Below, one piece after another: positions 19,439 to 30,715 of a stretch of DNA of 30,715 bases. Each line of letters opens with the position of its first letter. Positions within the stretch are counted from its first letter, which is position 1. A program made the translations under genes and the position numbers. The notes beneath the pieces were generated by a model. That model was not told the origin of the DNA, ran no database searches, and saw nothing but the letters and a program-made list of their open reading frames with translations. The DNA comes from Mesostigma viride (Eukaryota; Streptophyta; Mesostigmatophyceae; Mesostigmatales; Mesostigmataceae): positions 1 to 30,715 of the forward strand of contig RPFO01000633.1 in NCBI GenBank assembly GCA_009746045.1, given 5' to 3'.

Positions 19439-20671
19439 ATGAATTATCTCATTAGTTCTTTGCCATTTCCCAATAATTTTCTGAATTCTTCACATTCTCC
19501 ATTTGTTTTTGGTCTAATCTGTGGAAGTTTATTGGGTACTTCCATGAATGTTGGTTCATTTATATCTTTGAGAAGATTAATTATACAAGGAATTCCGGCA
19601 GGAGTTGTATCCTATTTAGGATCCGCTATATCTGAAACTTTTTTTTTATTTCTCATTTTATTTGGTTATATAGGTGTTATTGAAAAATGGTTTACATTAG
19701 AACCAAGTCTGACATTCATTATAACTGTATTTTGTGCTGATACGATAATAGGATTTTTATTAGATAATAGATTAAAAATTGTATCTTTATCACAAACAAC
19801 TGATTTATTAAAAATTTTTTTATGTAATGCGGTTATTGTATTTGGTAATCCAGGATCAACGTGGGGAGCTACTTCTTTAATAACTTCCATAGAAGGTTTT
19901 CAATTTAGAGAAAATAGTTTATTTTTGTTTGGAGTATTTTTAGGCATATTTGTTATAGGATGTGGAATAGGTTTTTTAATTTTAGCATTAACCAATTTAT
20001 GGATGATTCAATCAAGCAAAACTTTCAGAAGTTTGATTTATCGTTCTAATAAAATTATTTCTCATTTAGCATTATGTATATTAATACTTTCTACTATTTA
20101 TTATCATTGGCAAGTATATATTGGTTTATCATTAAGCACATCTTCAATGCCAATGATTACAATTACAAAACATGATAGAGAACCATTTTATACAGATGAT
20201 GAATCTCAAATGTCATGGAATCGATACAAAAATAAAGTTGAAAGAAAAAATCAACCTCATCCAATGAAAACATTAGGAGGTTTACCTATAAAACAATTTG
20301 GACAATGGTTCAAAAAAAATGTAATTACATCTAATCCAGAAGATTTAGATGCAAGAGGTTTACCACGAGAAAGAACAAAAACAGGTGATTATGTTCCAAA
20401 TTATGAAACTATGCAAGCTATTAGAAACAAGAAATGGTTTTCTCGTAGCAAAAATTATTTATATATTAAAGAAAAAATTTTTTCTTTACTATCTATAAAT
20501 CCTATGAAAGTCAAATTTTTAGAACATTCTCGTCGAGACATGGATCTTTTTTATTTAGGAGATAAAAAAAGTACAAGAATTACCATTACAGAAATGAGTA
20601 AATCTGATTATAATCAGATGTTAGAAAATAGAAAACAAAGAATACAAAATATAATCAACAGAAGAAACTAG
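19439..20671 (+). CDS. ycf1: Short ycf1-like gene (copy 2)
   Basis: Identical 410-residue protein. The ribosome site (GAGG in the 15-base cysT-ycf1 gap) reads directly on this strand. Its last codons lie within the convergent-gene stem-loop. Confidence 0.65.
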   Translation: MNYLISSLPFPNNFLNSSHSPFVFGLICGSLLGTSMNVGSFISLRRLIIQGIPAGVVSYLGSAISETFFLFLILFGYIGVIEKWFTLEPSLTFIITVFCADTIIGFLLDNRLKIVSLSQTTDLLKIFLCNAVIVFGNPGSTWGATSLITSIEGFQFRENSLFLFGVFLGIFVIGCGIGFLILALTNLWMIQSSKTFRSLIYRSNKIISHLALCILILSTIYYHWQVYIGLSLSTSSMPMITITKHDREPFYTDDESQMSWNRYKNKVERKNQPHPMKTLGGLPIKQFGQWFKKNVITSNPEDLDARGLPRERTKTGDYVPNYETMQAIRNKKWFSRSKNYLYIKEKIFSLLSINPMKVKFLEHSRRDMDLFYLGDKKSTRITITEMSKSDYNQMLENRKQRIQNIINRRN

Positions 20672-20726
20672 TTAGATTTGTGTATAAAGTAATTACTTTA
20701 TACACAAATCTGACTAGTTTCTTCTG
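20659..20726. terminator. Bidirectional stem-loop between ycf1 and chlN, copy 2
   Basis: Mirror of the 68-base near-perfect palindrome of copy 1. The single arm mismatch is preserved in the opposite phase, so the palindrome itself has been inverted and not re-formed. Confidence 0.85.
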
Positions 20727-20734
20727 TTTTGAAA

Positions 20735-22087
<1,353 letters not shown>

Positions 22088-22139
22088 CTATCAATTATTT
22101 TTTATTGCCATATTCGCATTTTTTATGACAAGACGATTT

Positions 22140-22164
22140 TTTTCCCCCTTTAGAAGGGGGAAAA
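22140..22164 (-). terminator. GC stem-loop between chlL and chlN, copy 2
   Basis: Mirror of the 11-base-pair C5/G5 hairpin in copy 1. Confidence 0.65.
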
Positions 22165-22277
22165 TTTATAAAATTAATTCAAAAAATTCTAATGTATCAT
22201 TCTGAACATGGGAATAAATTTTTTTTCTTGAACAAGAATGCTATTAACTAATAAATAATTATTTTTATTAAAATTAT

Positions 22278-23168
22278 TTAAATAATTAAAAAACTTGATT
22301 CTACTTCTTGATTTGCTTCTATACTAGAATTTGTAGATTCATTGCTTGTATTTACAGGGTTAAGATAAAAATCAGAAAGTAAACTAAATAATTCCCTGTC
22401 GGGAACTTCATTTGGTACTACACCCTCTGGTCTAGCTAGTAATTGATCTGCAATATTCAAATAAAATTCACAAACATAGTTTAAAGATTTTTCTGTTTCT
22501 ACCATTTCAAATAAAGTTTTCCCTTTTACTCTGGAAACACGTATATCTTCAATTAATGGCAATACTTCTAATACTGGCATAGGACAAGCTTCTACATATT
22601 TGTCAATTAAATCTCTTTTTGAAGTACGATTTCCTACTAATCCAGCTAATCGTAAAGGATGTGTACGAGCTTTTTCTCTAACTGAAGCGGCAATACGGTT
22701 AGCTGCAAATAATGCATCAAATCCGTTATCTGTAATAATGATGCAATAATCTGCATAATTTAATGGTGCAGCAAATCCACCACATACTACGTCTCCTAAT
22801 ACATCAAATAAAATTACATCGTATTCATAAAATGCATTTAGTTCTTTTAATAATTTGACTGTTTCGCCTACTACATATCCACCACATCCAGCTCCAGCAG
22901 GTGGACCACCAGCTTCTACACAATCAACTCCTCCATACCCTTTGTATATAACATCTTCTGGCCATACATCTTCATAATGGTAATCTTTAGATTGTAAGGT
23001 ATCAATAATTGTAGGAATTAGAAAACCTGTCAATGTAAATGTGCTATCATGCTTTGGATCACATCCAATTTGTAAAACTTTTTTTCCTCGTCTAGCCAAA
23101 GCAATGGAAATATTGCAACTAGTTGTTGATTTTCCAATGCCGCCTTTGCCATAAACTGCTATTTTCAT
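22278..23168 (-). CDS. chlL: chlL (copy 2)
   Basis: Identical 296-residue ChlL with its P-loop and Cys95/Cys129, preceded by the same AAGGAG. Confidence 0.98.
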   Translation of the reverse strand: MKIAVYGKGGIGKSTTSCNISIALARRGKKVLQIGCDPKHDSTFTLTGFLIPTIIDTLQSKDYHYEDVWPEDVIYKGYGGVDCVEAGGPPAGAGCGGYVVGETVKLLKELNAFYEYDVILFDVLGDVVCGGFAAPLNYADYCIIITDNGFDALFAANRIAASVREKARTHPLRLAGLVGNRTSKRDLIDKYVEACPMPVLEVLPLIEDIRVSRVKGKTLFEMVETEKSLNYVCEFYLNIADQLLARPEGVVPNEVPDRELFSLLSDFYLNPVNTSNESTNSSIEANQEVESSFLII

Positions 23169-23198
23169 AGTAGCTATCTCCTTGAAATAATAATAATA

Positions 23199-23228
23199 AT
23201 TATATCATGCAAATTTAATACTTGCTAA
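23199..23228 (-). promoter_or_regulatory. Candidate chlL promoter, copy 2
   Basis: Mirror of the TTAGCA/TATAAT pair of copy 1, unchanged. Confidence 0.45.
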
Positions 23229-23346
23229 AATTATAAATCAATAAATACAAAATTTTATAAATTAATTCTTTTTTTTCAAGCAGATCTTTTTTTATTCATT
23301 AATAGATATTGTTAGTGAAGATATATTAAATTACTTATTAATAATT

Positions 23347-24264
23347 ATGAATCTAATAGAGATTGAAACTTATTTAGCAAATGCTTCTTTTGCTTTATTG
23401 CTAATAACGATGTTAATTTATGGTATGAAAGCAATTTTTACCAAAAATAATATTCTTCAATTATTTGGCACACTAGGTATATTATTTTCTAATTTTTTAG
23501 TAGCTTTGTTACTATCTATACGTTGGTTTGATTCTCATCATTTTCCATTAAGTAATATGTATGAATCTTTAATGTTTTTGTGTTGGTGTTTTACTTTTTT
23601 TCATTTATTAATAGAAAAATATATTCAAATTAATTTTATTGGTTTTATAACTGTGCCTATTGCAATGTTAGTAAATGCATTTGCTACATTTTTTTTACCA
23701 CTTGATATGCAACATTCTACTCCTTTAGTGCCTGCATTAAAATCTAATTGGCTTATAATGCATGTTACTATCATGATGGCTAGTTATGCAGCTTTAATTT
23801 TAGGTTCTCTTTTATCAATAGCATTTTTATTTCTCACATATAATAAACAAATTGAATTACAAGGAAATTCAATTGGGAATATTAATGATGAAATGAATTC
23901 CTATATTACTATAGATATAGAATTTCAAAAAAATGAATCTATTGAATTAGCAAAATTGATAGATAATTTAAGTTATAGAACAATAGGAATTGGTTTTCCA
24001 TTATTAACAATAGGAATTATTTCTGGTGCAGTTTGGGCAAATGATGCATGGGGTTCATATTGGAGTTGGGATCCAAAAGAAACGTGGGCATTAATTACTT
24101 GGATAATTTTTGCAATTTATTTACATACTAGAATAACCAAAGGATGGCAAGGACGTCGTCCTGCTATTGTTGCTTTTATTGGATTTGTAATTGTATGGGT
24201 TTGTTATTTAGGTGTGAATTTATTAGGTCAAGGTTTACACAGCTATGGTTGGTTTACTAAATAA
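23347..24264 (+). CDS. ccsA: ccsA (copy 2)
   Basis: Identical 305-residue CcsA with the WWD signature at 230-247. Confidence 0.96.
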   Translation: MNLIEIETYLANASFALLLITMLIYGMKAIFTKNNILQLFGTLGILFSNFLVALLLSIRWFDSHHFPLSNMYESLMFLCWCFTFFHLLIEKYIQINFIGFITVPIAMLVNAFATFFLPLDMQHSTPLVPALKSNWLIMHVTIMMASYAALILGSLLSIAFLFLTYNKQIELQGNSIGNINDEMNSYITIDIEFQKNESIELAKLIDNLSYRTIGIGFPLLTIGIISGAVWANDAWGSYWSWDPKETWALITWIIFAIYLHTRITKGWQGRRPAIVAFIGFVIVWVCYLGVNLLGQGLHSYGWFTK

Positions 24265-24294
24265 TTGGTTCTAAATATTTTATTTCTAATTTAT

Positions 24295-24366
24295 CTCCCC
24301 AGGTAGGATTCGAACCTACGACCAATCGGTTAACAGCCGACCGCTCTACCACTGAGCTACTGAGGA
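24295..24366 (-). tRNA. trnN-GUU: tRNA-Asn(GUU), copy 2
   Basis: Identical 72-base tRNA in inverted orientation. Confidence 0.97.
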
Positions 24367-24538
24367 TTAATTCTATAATATAGAAGATTCTTCAATATTG
24401 CAACTCATAAAAAAAATTTGGAATTCATAATTGCATAAATTAATTAAATTTTTGATATTTTATTTGCTTGATATAATTATTGTATAAATAATTTAAGAAA
24501 GAATAATATTGTCATAAAGAATAAAAAAATTTATTTTT

Positions 24539-25699
24539 ATGATTAGACGATTTGTGTCTATATGTATTCAATTAATAGAAGATTTATTGATTGGAGGATG
24601 GAATTCTATTTGGTATTATTTATTTCCTATTATGCATCCTAGATGTGCTAATTGGTGGTCTGTAGCGCGTTGGTTGCAATGGTTAACATTTTTATGGTTA
24701 TCCATTGGTCTTATAGTACTTTGTTCTGCCTCATATCCTTCGGCGCAATTTGAATTCAATGATGGTTTATATTATGTAAAACGTCAATTATTGTGGACAA
24801 TTCTAGGTATTTTAGAATTTAATTTATTAACTAGATTATTAATAAAAGATATATTAAAAATTTCTTCTTTAGGGATTATTTTTTCTTTTCTTTGTCTTTT
24901 GTTAACTTTTCCGATGGGAATTTCAGTCAATGGTGCTAGTAGATGGATTGCTATTGGTCCCATATTATTGCAACCATCTGAAATTATTAAGCCTTTTTTA
25001 ATTCTTCAAAGTTCTTATATATTTTCTCAATGGGATAATATATCTTATAGTAAAAAGATTTTTTGGGTCATTTTATTCATTTCTATAATTGGATCAATAT
25101 TAATTCAACCTAATTTAAGTACAGCTTCCTTATGTGGAGCAATAATTTGGTTAGTAGCTCTTACTGCAGGAATTCATTGGTTTTATTTAAATAGCATACT
25201 TTCTATTGGTGCAGTTACAGCTTTAATTAGTTTAGGTTCACAAGAATATCAAAGACAAAGAATTATTTCTTTTTTGAATCCATGGGCCAATCCGACTAGT
25301 ATAGGATATCAATTAGTTCAAAGTTTATTAGCTGTTGGTTCTGGTCGTTTGACAGGTTCTGGCATAAGTTGTTCTTATCAAAAACTTTTTTATTTACCGA
25401 TACAATATACTGATTTATTCTTTTCAGTATTTTCTGAAGAATTTGGTTTGTTGGGTGCTTTTTTATTTATTTCTTTATTAATAATTTATTTTAGTTTAGG
25501 AATGATTGTTGTATTAAGTAATAAATCTAAAGTCAATCGTTTATTAGCTCTCGGTTGTATCATGGTACTGGTAGGACAATCTTTGATTAATATAGGAGTA
25601 TCAGTTGGTATTTTACCTACTACTGGATTACCATTGCCTTTTTTTAGTTATGGTGGCAATTCTATATTGGCAACTTTTTTTATCCGCCATTCTTATTAG
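24539..25699 (+). CDS. ftsW: ftsW (copy 2), 3' end shifted
   Basis: This copy reads through the region broken in copy 1, so 386 codons are open. It has TDLFFSV where copy 3 has the family-typical TDFIFSV, from small base changes near 25,412-25,420. A slip in the T run at about 25,675 diverts the last codons to a premature stop; the remaining homologous sequence continues to about 25,740. These differences lie within about 400 bases of the second fold-back and look like base-call errors. Confidence 0.88.
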   Translation: MIRRFVSICIQLIEDLLIGGWNSIWYYLFPIMHPRCANWWSVARWLQWLTFLWLSIGLIVLCSASYPSAQFEFNDGLYYVKRQLLWTILGILEFNLLTRLLIKDILKISSLGIIFSFLCLLLTFPMGISVNGASRWIAIGPILLQPSEIIKPFLILQSSYIFSQWDNISYSKKIFWVILFISIIGSILIQPNLSTASLCGAIIWLVALTAGIHWFYLNSILSIGAVTALISLGSQEYQRQRIISFLNPWANPTSIGYQLVQSLLAVGSGRLTGSGISCSYQKLFYLPIQYTDLFFSVFSEEFGLLGAFLFISLLIIYFSLGMIVVLSNKSKVNRLLALGCIMVLVGQSLINIGVSVGILPTTGLPLPFFSYGGNSILATFFIRHSY

Positions 25700-25813
25700 A
25701 GTTGCTATTGAAACAGAAATAGATAATAGGATAAATATTTTTTTTTTATCAATTTTTTTATTGGTTTAAATAAAGTAATTTTTTATTTTTCTTTTCTTTT
25801 TTTTTATTTATTT

Positions 25814-25836
25814 AAAAATACAACATAAATTTTCAT
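25814..25836. other. Second fold-back point (approximate)
   Basis: The spacer beyond ftsW runs right as far as about 25,813. Its reverse complement resumes from about 25,837, where CATTATTG followed by an indel-rich stretch still resembles copy 1 near 3190. Some 20 unpaired bases remain. Indels in T/A runs make the boundaries uncertain by tens of bases. Confidence 0.7.
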
Positions 25837-25943
25837 TATTGGAAGAAATATAATGAAAAAGAAAAGAAAATAAAAATTACTTTATTTAAACCAATAAAAA
25901 ATTGATTGTTTATTTAATAAAGAAAAAATATTTATCCTATTAT

Positions 25944-27128
25944 CTATTTCTGTTTCAATAGCAACTCTAATAAGAATGGCGGATACAAAAAAGTTGCCAA
26001 TATAGAATTGCCACCATAACTAAAAAAAGGCAATGGTAATCCAGTAGTAGGTAAAATACCAACTGATACTCCTATATTAATCAAAGATTGTCCTACCAGT
26101 ACCATGATACAACCGAGAGCTAATAAACGATTGACTTTAGATTTATTACTTAATACAACAATCATTCCTAAACTAAAATAAATTATTAATAAAGAAATAA
26201 ATAAAAAAGCACCCAACAAACCAAATTCTTCAGAAAATACTGAAAAAATAAAATCAGTATATTGTATCGGTAAATAAAAAAGTTTTTGATAAGAACAACT
26301 TATGCCAGAACCTGTCAAACGACCAGAACCAACAGCTAATAAACTTTGAACTAATTGATATCCTATACTAGTCGGATTGGCCCATGGATTCAAAAAAGAA
26401 ATAATTCTTTGTCTTTGATATTCTTGTGAACCTAAACTAATTATAGCTGTAACTGCACCAATAGAAAGTATGCTATTTAAATAAAACCAATGAATTCCTG
26501 CAGTAAGAGCTACTAACCAAATTATTGCTCCACATAAGGAAGCTGTACTTAAATTAGGTTGAATTAATATTGATCCAATTATAGAAATGAATAAAATGAC
26601 CCAAAAAATCTTTTTACTATAAGATATATTATCCCATTGAGAAAATATATAAGAACTTTGAAGAATTAAAAAAGGCTTAATAATTTCAGATGGTTGCAAT
26701 AATATGGGACCAATAGCAATCCATCTACTAGCACCATTGACTGAAATTCCCATCGGAAAAGTTAACAAAAGACAAAGAAAAGAAAAAATAATCCCTAAAG
26801 AAGAAATTTTTAATATATCTTTTATTAATAATCTAGTTAATAAATTAAATTCTAAAATACCTAGAATTGTCCACAATAATTGACGTTTTACATAATATAA
26901 ACCATCATTGAATTCAAATTGCGCCGAAGGATATGAGGCAGAACAAAGTACTATAAGACCAATGGATAACCATAAAAATGTTAACCATTGCAACCAACGC
27001 GCTACAGACCACCAATTAGCACATCTAGGATGCATAATAGGAAATAAATAATACCAAATAGAATTCCATCCTCCAATCAATAAATCTTCTATTAATTGAA
27101 TACATATAGACACAAATCGTCTAATCAT
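25944..27128 (-). CDS. ftsW: ftsW (copy 3), 3' end shifted
   Basis: The best version of FtsW in the window: 394 open codons with NGASRWIAIG, QPSE, QPNLSTA, TDFIFSVFSEEFG and PFFSYGGNSILATF all in one frame. The final residues differ from copy 1 because of one G fewer near 25,977, so the true C terminus is undecided. It has Ile where copies 1 and 2 have Leu at residue 229. Confidence 0.9.
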   Translation of the reverse strand: MIRRFVSICIQLIEDLLIGGWNSIWYYLFPIMHPRCANWWSVARWLQWLTFLWLSIGLIVLCSASYPSAQFEFNDGLYYVKRQLLWTILGILEFNLLTRLLIKDILKISSLGIIFSFLCLLLTFPMGISVNGASRWIAIGPILLQPSEIIKPFLILQSSYIFSQWDNISYSKKIFWVILFISIIGSILIQPNLSTASLCGAIIWLVALTAGIHWFYLNSILSIGAVTAIISLGSQEYQRQRIISFLNPWANPTSIGYQLVQSLLAVGSGRLTGSGISCSYQKLFYLPIQYTDFIFSVFSEEFGLLGAFLFISLLIIYFSLGMIVVLSNKSKVNRLLALGCIMVLVGQSLINIGVSVGILPTTGLPLPFFSYGGNSILATFLYPPFLLELLLKQK

Positions 27129-27300
27129 AAAAATAAATTTTTTTATTCTTTATGACAATATTATTCTTTCTTAAATTATTTATACAATAATTATATCAAG
27201 CAAATAAAATATCAAAAATTTAATTAATTTATGCAATTATGAATTCCAAATTTTTTTTATGAGTTGCAATATTGAAGAATCTTCTATATTATAGAATTAA

Positions 27301-27372
27301 TCCTCAGTAGCTCAGTGGTAGAGCGGTCGGCTGTTAACCGATTGGTCGTAGGTTCGAATCCTACCTGGGGAG
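27301..27372 (+). tRNA. trnN-GUU: tRNA-Asn(GUU), copy 3
   Basis: Identical 72-base tRNA in copy 1 orientation. Confidence 0.97.
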
Positions 27373-27402
27373 ATAAATTAGAAATAAAATATTTAGAACC
27401 AA

Positions 27403-28320
27403 TTATTTAGTAAACCAACCATAGCTGTGTAAACCTTGACCTAATAAATTCACACCTAAATAACAAACCCATACAATTACAAATCCAATAAAAGCAACAA
27501 TAGCAGGACGACGTCCTTGCCATCCTTTGGTTATTCTAGTATGTAAATAAATTGCAAAAATTATCCAAGTAATTAATGCCCACGTTTCTTTTGGATCCCA
27601 ACTCCAATATGAACCCCATGCATCATTTGCCCAAACTGCACCAGAAATAATTCCTATTGTTAATAATGGAAAACCAATTCCTATTGTTCTATAACTTAAA
27701 TTATCTATCAATTTTGCTAATTCAATAGATTCATTTTTTTGAAATTCTATATCTATAGTAATATAGGAATTCATTTCATCATTAATATTCCCAATTGAAT
27801 TTCCTTGTAATTCAATTTGTTTATTATATGTGAGAAATAAAAATGCTATTGATAAAAGAGAACCTAAAATTAAAGCTGCATAACTAGCCATCATGATAGT
27901 AACATGCATTATAAGCCAATTAGATTTTAATGCAGGCACTAAAGGAGTAGAATGTTGCATATCAAGTGGTAAAAAAAATGTAGCAAATGCATTTACTAAC
28001 ATTGCAATAGGCACAGTTATAAAACCAATAAAATTAATTTGAATATATTTTTCTATTAATAAATGAAAAAAAGTAAAACACCAACACAAAAACATTAAAG
28101 ATTCATACATATTACTTAATGGAAAATGATGAGAATCAAACCAACGTATAGATAGTAACAAAGCTACTAAAAAATTAGAAAATAATATACCTAGTGTGCC
28201 AAATAATTGAAGAATATTATTTTTGGTAAAAATTGCTTTCATACCATAAATTAACATCGTTATTAGCAATAAAGCAAAAGAAGCATTTGCTAAATAAGTT
28301 TCAATCTCTATTAGATTCAT
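27403..28320 (-). CDS. ccsA: ccsA (copy 3)
   Basis: Identical 305-residue CcsA, divergent from chlL as in copy 1. Confidence 0.96.
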   Translation of the reverse strand: MNLIEIETYLANASFALLLITMLIYGMKAIFTKNNILQLFGTLGILFSNFLVALLLSIRWFDSHHFPLSNMYESLMFLCWCFTFFHLLIEKYIQINFIGFITVPIAMLVNAFATFFLPLDMQHSTPLVPALKSNWLIMHVTIMMASYAALILGSLLSIAFLFLTYNKQIELQGNSIGNINDEMNSYITIDIEFQKNESIELAKLIDNLSYRTIGIGFPLLTIGIISGAVWANDAWGSYWSWDPKETWALITWIIFAIYLHTRITKGWQGRRPAIVAFIGFVIVWVCYLGVNLLGQGLHSYGWFTK

Positions 28321-28438
28321 AATTATTAATAAGTAATTTAATATATCTTCACTAACAATATCTATTAATGAATAAAAAAAGATCTGCTTGAAAAAAAAGA
28401 ATTAATTTATAAAATTTTGTATTTATTGATTTATAATT

Positions 28439-28468
28439 TTAGCAAGTATTAAATTTGCATGATATAAT
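28439..28468 (+). promoter_or_regulatory. Candidate chlL promoter, copy 3
   Basis: Same TTAGCA/TATAAT pair with an 18-base spacer. Confidence 0.45.
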
Positions 28469-28498
28469 TATTATTATTATTTCAAGGAGATAGCTACT

Positions 28499-29389
28499 AT
28501 GAAAATAGCAGTTTATGGCAAAGGCGGCATTGGAAAATCAACAACTAGTTGCAATATTTCCATTGCTTTGGCTAGACGAGGAAAAAAAGTTTTACAAATT
28601 GGATGTGATCCAAAGCATGATAGCACATTTACATTGACAGGTTTTCTAATTCCTACAATTATTGATACCTTACAATCTAAAGATTACCATTATGAAGATG
28701 TATGGCCAGAAGATGTTATATACAAAGGGTATGGAGGAGTTGATTGTGTAGAAGCTGGTGGTCCACCTGCTGGAGCTGGATGTGGTGGATATGTAGTAGG
28801 CGAAACAGTCAAATTATTAAAAGAACTAAATGCATTTTATGAATACGATGTAATTTTATTTGATGTATTAGGAGACGTAGTATGTGGTGGATTTGCTGCA
28901 CCATTAAATTATGCAGATTATTGCATCATTATTACAGATAACGGATTTGATGCATTATTTGCAGCTAACCGTATTGCCGCTTCAGTTAGAGAAAAAGCTC
29001 GTACACATCCTTTACGATTAGCTGGATTAGTAGGAAATCGTACTTCAAAAAGAGATTTAATTGACAAATATGTAGAAGCTTGTCCTATGCCAGTATTAGA
29101 AGTATTGCCATTAATTGAAGATATACGTGTTTCCAGAGTAAAAGGGAAAACTTTATTTGAAATGGTAGAAACAGAAAAATCTTTAAACTATGTTTGTGAA
29201 TTTTATTTGAATATTGCAGATCAATTACTAGCTAGACCAGAGGGTGTAGTACCAAATGAAGTTCCCGACAGGGAATTATTTAGTTTACTTTCTGATTTTT
29301 ATCTTAACCCTGTAAATACAAGCAATGAATCTACAAATTCTAGTATAGAAGCAAATCAAGAAGTAGAATCAAGTTTTTTAATTATTTAA
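28499..29389 (+). CDS. chlL: chlL (copy 3)
   Basis: Identical 296-residue ChlL. Confidence 0.98.
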   Translation: MKIAVYGKGGIGKSTTSCNISIALARRGKKVLQIGCDPKHDSTFTLTGFLIPTIIDTLQSKDYHYEDVWPEDVIYKGYGGVDCVEAGGPPAGAGCGGYVVGETVKLLKELNAFYEYDVILFDVLGDVVCGGFAAPLNYADYCIIITDNGFDALFAANRIAASVREKARTHPLRLAGLVGNRTSKRDLIDKYVEACPMPVLEVLPLIEDIRVSRVKGKTLFEMVETEKSLNYVCEFYLNIADQLLARPEGVVPNEVPDRELFSLLSDFYLNPVNTSNESTNSSIEANQEVESSFLII

Positions 29390-29502
29390 ATAATTTTAAT
29401 AAAAATAATTATTTATTAGTTAATAGCATTCTTGTTCAAGAAAAAAAATTTATTCCCATGTTCAGAATGATACATTAGAATTTTTTGAATTAATTTTATA
29501 AA

Positions 29503-29527
29503 TTTTCCCCCTTCTAAAGGGGGAAAA
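29503..29527 (+). terminator. GC stem-loop between chlL and chlN, copy 3
   Basis: Same 11-base-pair C5/G5 hairpin as in copies 1 and 2. Confidence 0.65.
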
Positions 29528-29579
29528 AAATCGTCTTGTCATAAAAAATGCGAATATGGCAATAAAAAATAATTGATAG

Positions 29580-30715
<1,136 letters not shown>

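Overview
The window is plastid DNA of a green alga. It is very AT-rich and uses the standard code. Its genes are green-plastid genes: chlL and chlN (light-independent protochlorophyllide reductase), ccsA, ndhD/ndhE/ndhG, cysT, ycf20, a short ycf1, rpl32, trnL(UAG) and trnN(GUU). Several less common plastid genes are also present: ftsW, minD, an rpoZ/ycf61-type omega subunit and a protein that looks like FtsQ. Retained ndh genes together with ftsW, minD and rpoZ suggest an early-diverging green lineage (a basal streptophyte alga or an ndh-bearing prasinophyte). I cannot name the species. The gene set resembles the small single-copy region of streptophyte plastids.

Layout: the window holds one gene segment about 2.4 times over, in alternating orientation. 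Copy 1 (1-14,564) carries an ndhD fragment (+), a GC-richer structured patch, minD (-), ftsW (-), trnN (+), ccsA (-), chlL and chlN (+), ycf1 and cysT (-), rpl32 (-), trnL (+), rpoZ (-), the ftsQ-like gene (-), ycf20 (-), ndhE (-) and the 3' part of ndhG (-). At 14,460-14,562 the sequence folds back. Copy 2 (14,563 to about 25,813) is the reverse complement of copy 1 from inside ndhG to ftsW (paired positions sum to 29,022). It folds back again near 25,814-25,836, and copy 3 (about 25,837-30,715) repeats ftsW, trnN, ccsA, chlL and most of chlN in copy 1 orientation (copy 1 coordinate plus 22,645).

Wherever I compared them, coding and non-coding bases in the copies are identical, except near the window ends and the second turn. 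There, single-base and homopolymer indels break ndhD, minD, ftsW and chlN. This looks like a fold-back chimera of amplified or long-read DNA with unpolished ends rather than a true plastid architecture with pseudogenes. The sequence alone cannot exclude a real palindromic rearrangement.

Functions: ChlL and ChlN are two of the three subunits of dark-operative protochlorophyllide reductase (chlB lies elsewhere). CcsA attaches haem to c-type cytochromes. NdhD, NdhE and NdhG are membrane subunits of the plastid NDH complex. CysT is the sulfate permease. Ycf1 is related to the import component Tic214. MinD, FtsW and the FtsQ-like protein point to a cyanobacterium-type division and peptidoglycan toolkit still encoded in the organelle. 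RpoZ would belong to the plastid-encoded RNA polymerase.
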